Positions 20,301 through 31,429 of a stretch of DNA of 64,000 nucleotides are shown one piece after another. This DNA comes from Sabethes cyaneus (lineage: Eukaryota; Arthropoda; Insecta; Diptera; Culicidae). Within the stretch, counting starts at the first letter, position 1, and every line of letters starts with the position of its first letter. The notes under the pieces were generated by a model. It saw only the letters and a program-made list of their open reading frames with translations, was not told where the DNA came from and did not search any database. Location: contig NC_071355.1 in NCBI RefSeq assembly GCF_943734655.1, positions 221,450,527 through 221,514,526 of the forward strand. The letters run 5' to 3'. Position numbers and translations under genes: made by a program.

Positions 20301-23300
20301 TCTATCTTTCAGTCAGACAATACAGGGACTGCAGACTATTACAGGAGCTTTTGGATGTGTGTAGTCACTGGTGCGTAAGGGATTAATTGTTATTGACCGT
20401 GAAGAAGGGCTGTGTTATCAGTTTTTACCGCACTGGAAGCGCAATAAGTTTTGATTGAAATTTTCGGAGCGAAATTCAATAGGTTACAACAGGTGAAGGA
20501 TTCCAACCCGCACGAGTCTATCTGGGCCGGTGAACTGTGGAAGTTTGTCCGTTATGCTCTTCGATCAGCAATATTTAACACCGTATGAAAACCGCTGTCG
20601 TTTGTTGGGTTTGGACACATTAAGTCGACGTAGAGACTTCGCAAGCTTTTTTTGTCTGCAAGCATTTAGCGTTCATTTAAATTTTAATTGGTCAATGAAT
20701 ACTATAAATAAATAACAAACGTCAAGCGCGAGGCGGTCCACAAGTGAAAGCAACTTTTCGATGGGCATGTCAATGGCAAATTAAACAAAAGGAGGCAGAA
20801 CGGAAGTTAACCACGGATTGCTTGCAAACGATAACAGCGTTCCGGCTCCCAATCGCAAAGGGACCCGGCGAGAAACCGGACAGCTGAAGTCTAATTGAGC
20901 CGCCGGAAAGGACCGACTCTGCTAAAATGGCAAAAAAACACTTGCAACGACACTTCCCTTCGCTGGATAGTTTCGATGATTTGCGAGGAGGAGAAGCTAC
21001 CGAAAGGAGTAGATGGAAGCTGTAATTACCGCGATGATACGCTGATTAATGCCACCTACAACGTGTTTTTCCAGATCTGGTTACGTCGTCTATCCGCTTT
21101 ATGGGGGCCCGTGCTACCACGGATCAAATTTTCACACTTCGACAAATCCTCCAAAAATGTCGAGAGTGCGACGTGTCCATCGCATCTTAGCGTGGATTTT
21201 GTAGCAACATATGATACGGTCGAGTGCGAACAGCTATGGCAGATAATGCACAAGAACAAACTGACGCGGCTAATGAAGGCTGCTCTGGGGCGAGTCGTGG
21301 GCATTCCCGTCCCGAGTCTTTTCGAATCGCGCAGAGTTGCTTTAATCCAAACGGTTAAAAAAACATGGAATGTGGAGCAATTATTTTTACACCTTCATTC
21401 TACCCTTAGGCCCATGTAACATGTAAATAAAATAGATCCGTATAGAAAACAATAATATCCCTTTATGAGAAAAACATAATAAGATGAAGACAAGCAAAAA
21501 AAATTATTGCCCCATTTAATAGGTATCAATAAGGTTGTACTAATTTATGCTTTCATACTTACTCAACGGAGCAACTGATCCTTGAACTACGGGACAATCA
21601 ACTTTACCAAACATATTATTATCCTGTTGGGACGTGGTAGCGATAGCTTTGGGCGGTGCCAGTGATGTAGGTCCAAAATCTTGAAAACGCCGGTCCCGGT
21701 TGCATTGCGAGGGATGTACGAAAATTGCCCGATTTGAAGGACATTTAAATAATCTGCGATAAACAAAAGGACGACGTTGCAATCGCGCTCTCAAACATTG
21801 TTTAGTCTCTATACCTGATACCATTGTAAACCCCATCAGAAAGCTCAATGTTTACATGGTCCGGTTCGTCCTCCAGTTCAACACCAACCATCACACGAGT
21901 GTTGCTGCTACTTGCACTGGGACTATGCAGCGGACCAATCCAACGAATGACACCGTATAATTCAGTTTTTTCCAGATCTATCTCGACCATGGAACCTAAC
22001 TCCAATAGGGGATTATCCGGAACTTCTTTCAGAGTTGATTGGCAAGTTACTACTTCAGATGCGTCTGAAGCAGACGATGAGCTGGCTGCGTGAGGTATAT
22101 TGTTGCTATTATCATAAACAGGAATCGCTCCATCATTTGGTTCTAGCCATAATGGTTGCGCAGTAAACAAGGATAAAAAATATTGATTAATATAACATAT
22201 AATAATAGGCCTTTGTTAAAAAAAATTGACGAATAAATGACACATCACAGCCTTAGCACTTAGCACTGATTTAATACGTTCATTAGGAATTTTACCCAAC
22301 AGCTAACCTTCTAAGTGAATCTGTTGAGATTCGCTGCTCCAATCAAAATGTTCCAACACAGTTAGCGGAATATCATCCAGTAAATCATGACCATTGCAAT
22401 CAGGAACCATCATGACGGCTTCCCACGTATTACTTTCAAATTTTGAGTTATCTAACTGTTTTAACAAAGGATAAAAACATGTAACAAGTGCACAACTTAT
22501 CGGTACGTATTATTTACGGACACTCTACTTTGAATGTAACCTTCTCATGCGTAATTGAGACAGGAAAAAGTTATTTCTTTTTACGACATTGATTTAGTTA
22601 CGTGTGTTGGCACACCGCACTAGTGCTAGCAAGGAACTATTTGCAAGAAACCTCCTATTAAACGCATAATGATACGCGTAACTAAAGTTGTCTAAAGCCG
22701 GAAACAAATTGACTGATCGAAACAACAAGCTACTAAACTCGTTCCAAAAATTGCTTTTGGTTGCAGTAAAAAGACAAAATATATGTCAGATCGGTAGTGC
22801 TTCGGCTTCGACTAGCTATTTTTAGATTTGCTCTTGGTTTATACGCTTTTTCGGTGAGATCTACTGACGGTAGCTTCGAAAGCTGTATACATTCGATTTA
22901 ACGCTGCATGTAATTACACAGCTTCCACGTGCTCTTGACGACGGTAACGGCTGTAACTCGTATTTTAAAACGACAATTTATAGTCAGTTATGAACCGATA
23001 TGTTCGTTTTCAACATAGCTTGCCTCGGCTTTTAGTTGGGAAGTTGACTATGTAAATGCTTTTAACTAGGTATATAGTTTACAGTGGCTTTTTAATATTT
23101 CGAAATGATCATTACGTAGAACATAGTTTTAGCGATTTTTCTTTGGAGTTTTCCACAACCGTCGAAAATTTTGTCATACACTTTTTCCACATAATATGTG
23201 TAGCTTTATGAAATTTTCATATTTTTTCAAAAAAAAAAGTTTGTTCTACTCGTTCTACTATGCATGGTTCGATTAAAGATTAGCACAGGTCGAATATGAA

Positions 23301-25384
23301 TTTTTACAAATTTTCGGACGTTACTTTTTTTAACCACCGCACCACAGTGGGCTAATCTTTGAAATAATAATTTCTCAAGGCTACGTAACGATACGGTCAT
23401 TAAAAATAATTATGAACAATACATATTATAGAAACTATAATAAACCAACAAATATTGTGATCAGAACCAAAGCAAAACTTTTTCAAAACCTTGTGTTTTT
23501 ATTCAATAGATTTTGCAACCAGCAATTTGCATCCATAATTTTAAACAGTTAAAATTAAAAAACATTCTCAAGGTATCCCAATATTCATTATTTTACTAAA
23601 AGGTATGTTAGTAGACCGCACATACTTGCCATTGTCGCTGCATCCATCATAATTTTAGGCTCCTTTCGGCGATTAAGTTCTGGCTTTGAATTTGCGAGGT
23701 GACTCAATGGATTCAGCGATTTGTTGCGCTCGAATTTGGAATGATACTGATTGCTACTGGTGCTGTTGCTGCTGCTACTGCTGTATCCTGCGCCCAACGC
23801 ACCGATTGGAGCAGTTGGTGTTTTCTTTTCGCTATTTAGAATAGCAGCCGCTCCACCAGCCAAAGATGGCCAATCTTGTCCCAAGATGTCCTTAAGATCC
23901 ACTTCATTATGTTCCTGTTCTGGCAATATTGCCGGTGGATCCACTATTATCACAGCACTTTCGCCAATGGTCGCTTCTTTTATGTCTGCCTTGTCTATTA
24001 CAACTATATCGCGATCTTCCAAACTAAGAATGGTACTTGGTTTAGAGGATTTGTTACGATTTTTCATATGTTTTAATGTACTATTGTTCAAGCTGTTTTG
24101 AGAGTTTCTACTCGAGCGATAACTGTCCTCTGTCAAGGTATCGCCAATTCGTAGTTCTTCGTTCATTGTTCCAGTTGGATGACTGTAATTTACACGACTG
24201 GAACTACCGGTACTGCTGCTACTATCCTGTTTTGATAGGTTTGGACTCGAAATTGAGGCTGCCATTCGCTTACGCTGACTTGTTTCCACGAAGTCCCGCT
24301 CGGTGTGCGACGGGTAATTTAATCGATTAACTGGTTCTGGTGTAAAAGACCGCGTCAAGCAATCGTCCTTAGAGCTGTTGGATGTCTTTGATTGTTGGGT
24401 ATTACGTTTGCTTCCACTTTTATTGAATCGTAAATTTATTTGGTCTTTCGCACCGCAGATCAAATCTTCGATTATGTTCTTTTTGGAATGTTTTGATGTA
24501 GTGGAAAATTCAGTGTCATTAACAATAAGCCAGTTTGCAGCCAAAATTAAGGCCAGGTGTGGTGGTGTGCTTACATACCTCTGTATATAGGGAATGTTGT
24601 CTTTTTGCGGAGATTCACCATGGTTCAAATTCTGTAATGAAGGACATTGTTATATAAAATATAATAGTGTCTTCGACTTTATCAATTGCTGCACACGTAG
24701 TTTTGTTCCAATTCATTTGACTTTTGTATGTAGTTTTTGCCTATAGTGGTATTGATACTCAAGCTACTTTTCAAGAGAAAAATACATTAAAACCAATTAT
24801 CTTTTTCTTTTTTCCTTGAAACTAGTTTATGTACATGAAATAGTCATTAGAAAGAAAAAAGCTAATTTTGAAAAAGAAAGCAAGCCAAAACACATTCAAA
24901 ATATTACCAGTAATTCCATGCACAAGTAGTAGCCTGGTCCTATTTCGGGAACTGGTCCAATAGCTCGTATAATGCAGTCATATACATCTGTCATCCGTCC
25001 AAAGGCACGCCCAGAAACCTTAACTATAAAATCATTTGAAAGGTGCTCAAGCATAGCTACGCGCTTCGGCTGCCCTGCAAAATCAACTCGTTCCTGTGGA
25101 TCCATGATAGCAATTACGAAAGGCCAGGCTTGGTTTGAAACGCACAGTAAAGAGGACACGGGACATTGAAACAGGTGGTTTTCGTACGTTTTATCTTCGG
25201 GATTGTAATAGTTCTTAATGCGTACCAATGCCAATTTTCCAGATATCGATTCCTCAACCTGAAGTGTTGTTCCGAGTTCAATGGTAACATTATTATCATC
25301 CTTGTTTTCCTCGAACTTTATTTCACCCAATGAAACCAGTTTAGCTCGAAATTGGTTTACACTTAGAGCGAAGGTAACTGTCAT
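17400..25384 (-). CDS. CYLD: CYLD deubiquitinase (Lys63/Met1-linked ubiquitin)
   Basis: Ten coding exons (minus): 25384-24908, 24631-23630 (or -23626), 22455 (or 22451)-22308, 22142-21815, 21753-21563, 18777-18623, 18559-18341, 18282-18048, 17988-17650, 17593-17400. All phases join, giving about 1095 aa. CYLD removes Lys63 and linear ubiquitin chains and damps NF-kB/IMD and JNK signalling. Exon 1 has a divergent CAP-Gly-like end (GYYLCMELL). Exon 2 is a 334-aa low-complexity Ser-rich linker. Exons 3-5 carry a clear CAP-Gly (about 590-675: YGVIRWIGPL, VGVELEDEP, SDGVYNGIR), matching the third CAP-Gly of human CYLD. The USP domain has the Cys box QGHHNSCYLDATLF (about C740), a B-box-like zinc insert (CTVCGKLAEHECREC), the His box ETSHYVAFVK (about H1006) and FFDSMADR (about D1025). 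The tail ends KRLLCDAYMCMYQS, as in vertebrates. The enzyme looks intact. Confidence 0.95.
19110..19290 (-). mobile_element. tRNA-derived SINE in CYLD intron 5
   Basis: On the minus strand the segment begins GCCCAGTTAGCTTCGAGGTA, followed about 35 bases later by GTTCGAATCTC, a Pol III B-box-like sequence. It then continues with a tail containing GATCGTTGCACTAGCCCCG and CTGTACTCTAACAACCCGG. The same tail occurs at 9722-9880, and a related one at 45040-45290. The tRNA-like head does not fold as an intact tRNA, so it is read as a SINE and not a tRNA gene. Confidence 0.65.
19480..19860 (+). mobile_element. RTE-like LINE endonuclease fragment in CYLD intron 5
   Basis: The plus-strand pieces WDIKIVIG, HTDMNNNGRRSIHFAASQGL, VTRSTFFSYHKAT and, in the next frame, NQNDHLFIDGWFF and GTDIDSGCYLVAA match in order the second half of an RTE-like endonuclease, including the DH-containing terminal motif. 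Frameshifts and stops show it is inactive. Confidence 0.8.
20080..20720 (+). mobile_element. Jockey-clade RT palm and C-terminal fragment
   Basis: The plus strand gives SGVPQGSNLG, then IFADGLKIYLSVRQYRDCRL and LLDVCSHWCVRD. This is the catalytic region of a Jockey RT in which the FADD signature reads FADG. Further on, LTPYENRCRLLGLDTLSRRRD corresponds to the C-terminal part of Jockey ORF2. The changed catalytic Asp, frameshifts and stops make it a dead copy. Confidence 0.8.
20880..21345 (+). mobile_element. RTE-like LINE RT fragment in CYLD intron 5
   Basis: The frame starting near 20895 contains TLLKWQKNTCNDTSLRWI, IWLRRLSALWGPVLPR, then SVDFVATYDTVECEQLWQIM, which matches the first catalytic RT motif of RTE-like elements (normally FVDFxAAYDTV), and a run resembling TRLIRLLKATL. 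It is interrupted before the later catalytic motifs. Confidence 0.75.
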
Positions 25385-25389
25385 ACTTT

Positions 25390-27400
25390 CATTAAACAGT
25401 TACATCGAATTATGTAAACGAAGAAATTGTTTCTTTGGGAACCTCTTCTGTATTAATATAAATTAAAAACATACGCTCTGGTTGTAGTTATATCAGAAAA
25501 AACAAAAACGACCATTTGTTAGCTTTGGTCCTGTTTTCTCTACTTTAGGAATACTGATGTTCTTCTGTGTGCTACTGCCATCTGAAATAGTTTCGAGGAA
25601 AAGCAAAAAACGTCAACATTCCATCAAAAACAACGCATTATGTTAGTTTTCCCTGAATTAATGTTCCAAATATTAGTTGTTTTCCTGCAGCAAATCGTAA
25701 AAAAAGCTTGACCAATCATTTTCTAACGATAAATATATTAGTGTGTGCCGTCGACATTTTCGTATTCTGCAAAAAGTGGAAATAGTGTTTGGCAGTTTTC
25801 ATTTTTAATAAATGTCTCACATTATAATTAGGGTGTTTATTTTTAGCAGGGCACAAATATGGTACAGTTTATATTATTGAAAACATAAACTTTTTAACTA
25901 TAATACCAATGTTTGCTGCCCGTTTCGTAATTACAAATTACAAACGACCTTAGAAAATACGTTTAAAATATATAGCAATAGTAACTAGTAAGTATGTTGC
26001 AATACAGTAACCCAAAGAAGCAAACAAAAATCGAAACGATCTATTGTTGGTGACCTTCTACAACTTTTAGTGACACCGTAGCCTCTCGGCATGTTTTTAT
26101 ACGCTATGAAACTAAACGGAAAATCTAAAACTTTTTGTTGTTTTCTAGAACTGTTACTTATAAACACACAGTAGTAAAAGCATACTCATGCAGAATACTA
26201 AGCAATGCGCTGACGTTTGAAAAACGCGAACAAAAACAAACAGGAAAAAATATCGCAGTTCATTTTTTATTGATATCTAATGCTACTCGCACAATTGCGT
26301 CTATTTGCACTGTATAGTTCTATTTTATTAGATTATTTTTACTAGCTATCTAATGGTTAATTCATTTGTCGTATGTATATAAAACGTAAATTAGAAGGTA
26401 GTCATTGCAATTTGATAGTTAAACAAAACAAACTTGCCAATCAGTGAGCAGCTGTGCGATTTTATTAGCAATAGCGACAAATACAACAATATGCTTTATT
26501 TCAGCAATAAACTCATTCACTATTAGACGATGAAATTGCTTTGTTTCGCAACACATTCGCAAAAAGATGTAAAAACTGCACACTTGACTGCACAATGCAA
26601 AAAAACAATCCACTTCTCTTTACGTTAAAAGCAGCTATGAATGAAAAGAATGAAAATGATAGAGACGGGCGCTACAACAAACCAATGGGGTGTTACACAT
26701 AATATGACATATCATGTAACACCTTGTGTAACACCCAGGGATGCCGTGTTTTTTTGTGTTGTTTCGTAAATCTCCGAAGGATAAATAAGAAATATCCGAA
26801 ATATCATTGAAAATGATTTTGTTTTTTTGTCTTTCCAGAAAACTCGCTAACCAACCAACGCTTACTTACAAGTTTATATCCACATTTTCGCGCGATTTCG
26901 GCTGATGGGTACAGTTTTCGACAATGTTTATTTGCTTTTGGGAACTCCGCTCACGTATGCTTGAAAGTTCTACAGCAACAACTAAGGCTGGAAATATTAA
27001 CTTAACGCGAATAAAGCTGCCAAAAGCATGCTAGCGTTTTCCGAAAGTTGTACCCACTAGCCGCTATTACGCACGCGAATAAGTGGATAGGTTCGTATAC
27101 CTTAACCAATATTTTGTCATTTTCTGTTTTCTGGTTCTTCACAAATTTAAAAATTTTCGCTGATCTCGTTGTTATTCAAAAAAAAAACTTAACATCTGGT
27201 AGCACTGTCTTCAAAACAAATAAAAACCTAAACTTACGTGTTTTTCACTCAAATTGCTCAGAAAGGAGTTTGCACCGAAAAAACTATACACGTGCGTTCA
27301 ATGTGCAGATCACGTAGATATTGTCAATTGCAAGGAAAATTGTACCATCCAAAGTGCGATATCGCTCATAAAAGTGCTATTTTGCATTAAATCGTTTTGG
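25390..27400. other. Upstream of CYLD, no recognised gene
   Basis: This region probably contains the CYLD promoter and any non-coding first exon, but no element could be fixed. A short inverted repeat GGGTGTTACAC...GTGTAACACCC lies at about 26688-26738. Confidence 0.4.
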
Positions 27401-27834
27401 TATCTTCACCCAAGGAACAATTTTTGCTTATTAAACGTTTTACCGACAGCTTTTATTCAGCACATGCTATATAGCTGCTTTTCAAGTATGTCTAAACACC
27501 TCTGTTCAATGCTTATACAGTTGGTTTTGGAGAATTTAAACAGCACAGTGCTGAATATGGGTGTGGAAGATGCGTTTGTATGACTGTTATGCAACGTATA
27601 GTAAAATGTTTATTCAGTACGTATAGATATGTTTATTAAACTTTTGCTGATGGTACTGAAGCTACGTTTATTCCACAGCAGTTCAACCTTTAGCAAGCAA
27701 AAAGAAAAAAAATATGCAGGAAGTATTTTTATTTTATTTTGTGGGTTTCGTTATTTTCATGGCCATGTTGCATATATTATAATTTAATAAGAGGCTTAGT
27801 AGGAAATCATTGGTTGGCTCAAAATTCATCAAGC

Positions 27835-27925
27835 CTGCCATATACTTTTTTCATTCACCCGGATTCGAACTTACATCCTGTCGGTCGGAAGCCGTCAACG
27901 AACACATCTGAGATAATCTGACATA
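27835..27925 (-). repeat. tRNA-like SINE fragment
   Basis: The minus strand contains GTTCGAATCCGGGTGAATG, a B-box-like sequence with a T-arm-like context, preceded by GACGGCTTCCGACCGACAGG. The 5' part does not form a recognisable acceptor or D arm. It is read as a SINE or tRNA-derived remnant. Confidence 0.35.
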
Positions 27926-28449
27926 TGACAGGCGCCGAGTTTTTAGCCGATGTAGATTTACCAGACCAGCTTAAGTTTGTCAAGCGTGGAACAAAAATGG
28001 GCTAAAATACATTTAAGCGCTGAAGAGTAGTTCTTAAATCATGTTTGGCATCTGCTATACTAGATTACTTTAGAAGTATTTATTCCGCACATGTTAAACA
28101 TTTAATAAACTATTTGTACTAAAATAAAGCATTTCGCTTGAACCACCAGCAACATAACACACTTACAACGCCGAGGACTTTTTCATTTTGAATATTGACG
28201 ACGGTGAGCGGCGCTACTGAATAAAATTCATTGGAAACTAGAAATCCAGAATGTTCGGCTAGCGATTGTTCATTTAGTTAGCAGTGATGTGATTAGCAGC
28301 AGCAGTGATTAGTTAACAGCAGGAGTGATTCGTGCTAGTACTTTGCTGAACTTATTGCTGCTTTAAGTCGCTCGCTGTCTGTGCAAATCTATTTGTCATC
28401 GGCTCTGATTTAGTTTTTTTTCATCCAAAAAACAAAAAAGAGCAGCGGA

Positions 28450-28853
28450 TGGCACGAGAAGCAGTGGTGTTATCGCGCACCGGCAGCGGGAGCGGGAGCT
28501 AGTCACACGATTACGGTGCTACCAGCAATGGTGGTGGTATCGCCACTATACCACCCGATCATAACAATTCTGGCGAGTTCAGCCCGACGAAATTCATCTC
28601 ACTGAGCAAATCCATTGTGAGTAACTCGCAAAGTGTCAAGCAGCCAGCTGTCTTTGGATATAAGTTTGTTAAATTTATCGGTACGACGAGGGATAACGAC
28701 ACGCCGAGGGCAAAAATACACACCGTACAGGCAACAACACCTAAAAGGAATTCCACTACCAGCAAAGATTTGCGGCGGCTACAAGTGGTTATGCAAATGT
28801 TTTCTATTCTGATTGTATCTAAAAAAAATAAAAATAAAGTGTACCTAATATAA
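28450..28853 (+). pseudogene. Possible coding remnant of unknown protein with one in-frame stop
   Basis: From an ATG at about 28450 the frame reads MAREAVVLSRTGSGSGS, then TAG. It stays open in the same frame for over 110 codons (HDYGATSNGGGIATIPPDH, FSPTKFISLSKSIV, VFGYKFVKFIG and onwards), ending in a Lys/Asn-rich tail just after an A-rich stretch. Composition here is more protein-like than its surroundings, and upstream sequence (CAG repeats, 28270-28440) resembles a leader. The family was not recognised. It could be a broken first exon, a retroposed cDNA fragment or chance. Confidence 0.3.
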
Positions 28854-28914
28854 ATTTAAAGCATAAATTATAAAGTGTAAAGTATAAAGTGTCATTCAAG
28901 TTATTGGTGTTATT

Positions 28915-29560
28915 GGCTGCCATCAAGCACCTTTTATTCCACACCTGCTCTTGGTGGTGCTACTGATACGTTTGTACGACGATTATTCGACACATACTCC
29001 ATAATTCCTCTTAGCAATGCAGCTGATGCGTTTGGGCAACTTTAATTCCACTCTTATTCTACACTCGCTCTCAGCAATGCTGCTGATACGTTTGCGCAAC
29101 GCTCATTCCACATTTATTCCACTTTTATTCCACACTTTCTCGCAGCAATGCTGCGCAACATTTATTCCACTGTTATTCCACACTTGCTCTCAGCAATGCT
29201 ACAAACTCGTTTGTACAACATTTATTCCACTGTTATTCCACTTCTATTCTGCATTTGCTCTCAGCAATACTGCTGATACGTTTGCGCAACGCTCATTCCA
29301 CACTTATTCCACTATTATTCCACACTTGATCTCCGTAATGCTGCTGATACGTTTGCGCAATGCTTATTCCACTCTTATTCCACTTTTACTCCACAATTGC
29401 TCTTGACTGACACGTTTGCACAACGTCTATTCGACATGCATTTTCATGGTAGCTTTTAAGCAACCATTATTCCACACCTGCTCTTAGCCGTACTGCCGAT
29501 ACGTTTGCATAACGTTTATTCGACTCTTATTCTGCACTTATATAACAACGTATAGATGTT
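28915..29560 (+). repeat. Degenerate minisatellite built on TTATTCCACAC and GATACGTTTGCGCAACG
   Basis: At least eight irregular copies of a compound unit occur: TTTATTCCAC (often doubled or tripled), a CTCTCAGCAATGCTGCTGA block, then TACGTTTGCGCAACG. Copy length varies with the number of TTCCAC modules. Isolated relatives of the TTATTCCAC and GCTGATGG motifs occur at 27600-27680, 28080 and 29640, so the array seems to have spread over more than 2 kb. Confidence 0.85.
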
Positions 29561-29949
29561 GATTAGAAGCTAGAAAAAATATAGGATATGACGTTTAAAC
29601 AACAGACAATTCAGCAAATTCGCTTATTCAGCACCGAATGCTACCACACAACTCTTATTCCACACCTGCTTGTTTAGGTGCTGCCGTTTTGTTCCTTGGG
29701 CAGCGCACTTTTCATTATCTTCCAAGCAATAACAATAAGCACCCCCCGCAGCAATAAGGAATTCCCCCTAGCCCCCCCTAGTTCCGCCAATAGGTAAAAC
29801 ACTTTGAGATGACCTGATATTCACATCAACTCATCGTGAAAGCCAAGTGAATTTCAAATAGAATGACATTTCATAAGAGTTACCCTTTGATTAAACGTGT
29901 AAAACCAGTGAAAATATTTAATATTTATAAAAACTTACAATCACGGTAT

Positions 29950-30455
29950 TTTAAGGGCATTTTGAGTAGTTTCAACCTAGCTTTAACTAAATCCGACCAA
30001 TTTACGGGTAGAATCATTTCAGAGTGTATATACCTGATGATGACATCAGTGCTAATACTCAAAATTGGGTTAATTGTTTATAACTCAACACTGAAACGAG
30101 AAGCGAGAACCATTGTCTCTTGTGCCATTATTCTACACTCTTAAATGATTCTACCTGTAAATAGGTCGGATTTAGTTAAAGCTAGGTTGAAACTACTCAA
30201 AATGCCCTTAAAGTGTACAAACTCAAACTTTGGGTAAAAATTTCAAACAATTTTGGCTACTTGCTACTTGACCTGCTACCGATAACAATTGAATTATTCT
30301 CTACGACAAATAACGCACTTTTAAGTTCATTCGACCAATTTTTTGGTTGAAAAACTACTCAAAATCTGAGTTTGTACACTTTAAGGGCATTGTGAGTAGT
30401 TTCAACCTAGTTTAAACTAAATCCGGCCTATTTACAGGTAGAATCAGAGTGTAAA
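29950..30455. repeat. Three-armed fold-back repeat
   Basis: Arm A (29950-30017), arm B (30143-30233, inverted) and arm C (30362-30455, same sense as A) share a core containing AAGGGCATTTTGAGTAGTTT, CAACCTAG and ACTAAATCCG. B and C also share the outer extension with GAGTTTGTACACTTTAA, which A lacks. A can pair with B, and B with C. It appears to be a MITE with a duplicated or nested copy. No TSD was fixed. Confidence 0.8.
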
Positions 30456-31289
30456 TAGGCTTGCTTGTTGCTTTTGAAAGTACCATGAAAAAGCTATTTA
30501 ATTTTACTATGATGGTTCAAGTAACATGTTCTCATCAGATAATTTTCTTACCTTTAATGGTATTAAAATCTAGTAATTTTATCTACAAGTCGTATGTTAT
30601 TTTTGTTATGCATCGGGGTTAACGCCGAAAGTACGAAGGGGCACAGGGGTAAGACCCGCCGCCTAAGTGAAATGCTCAGATCTAAAAGCAAAATTCTCGG
30701 GTAAATTTTCAAATGGAACTATGTGACAATAAGAGATTCTATTCGTGTCTTTTCTCTTTTCTCTTCCGCTTTTTACCCTTTTTTCAGCGATACTAACGCA
30801 TTTTAACACTGGTGGTATGTATGTTATGTATCGATATGTTATGTTATGTTATTTACGTTATGCATTACTTTAACATGAATCGGTTGCCGGAGTCACTACA
30901 TGTTTTGAAAATGTTCTTTTCTATGCATTTCGCTATGACGGCACCGCACGACCTCTTTTCCACTTACAGAACTGCCCGAGGCTGAATGCGGGAAAATTAT
31001 TACCGACATATTTCTCTCTTGCACGTTTTGACAAATCGGAAAGCGGAAGGGAGGAGACGCGAAGAGAATCTCTCATTGTCAGTGTCACAGTGTCCCCCAT
31101 CATCCTTTTACCGTTTATCTCAGCTTAGCCCTCCCACCCCCACTAGAGCGGACGTCCAGTGCCAAATAATTTTTTGAAAATTAAGCGTTTTATCGTACAT
31201 TTCACATTTCTTAATCAGTCTTCACCATCCTATTGACATCTTCATCTGCAACCGAACGACTGCTGAATTCGCCGGTTTTTGATTGCTTT

Positions 31290-31420
31290 TGATTCTTGAG
31301 ATTGGACGTCCGAAATAACGTAAAACCCCCCTCCCCCTGTAATCTAATGGCATCCGGTTTTTCAAACCCCCTCCAACCCCCCTGTTCGACAGACGTCTTT
31401 GTGAATGACGCCTAGGTCTA
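31290..31420. repeat. C-rich dispersed repeat remnant
   Basis: A C-rich stretch (ACCCCCCTCCCCCTGTAATC, CCCCCTCCAACCCCCCTG) sits in otherwise AT-rich DNA. It resembles transposon-derived C-rich repeats common in mosquito genomes. No ends were found. Confidence 0.35.
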
Positions 31421-31429
31421 TATGAAAAA

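Noticed and set aside
27048..27583. Overlapping frames of 89 and 109 codons
   Set aside because: No motif, no splice or promoter support, and a composition expected of AT-rich spacer.
27835..27925. tRNA gene on the minus strand
   Set aside because: Only a B-box-like GTTCGAATCC is present; no acceptor stem, D arm or anticodon arm could be drawn.
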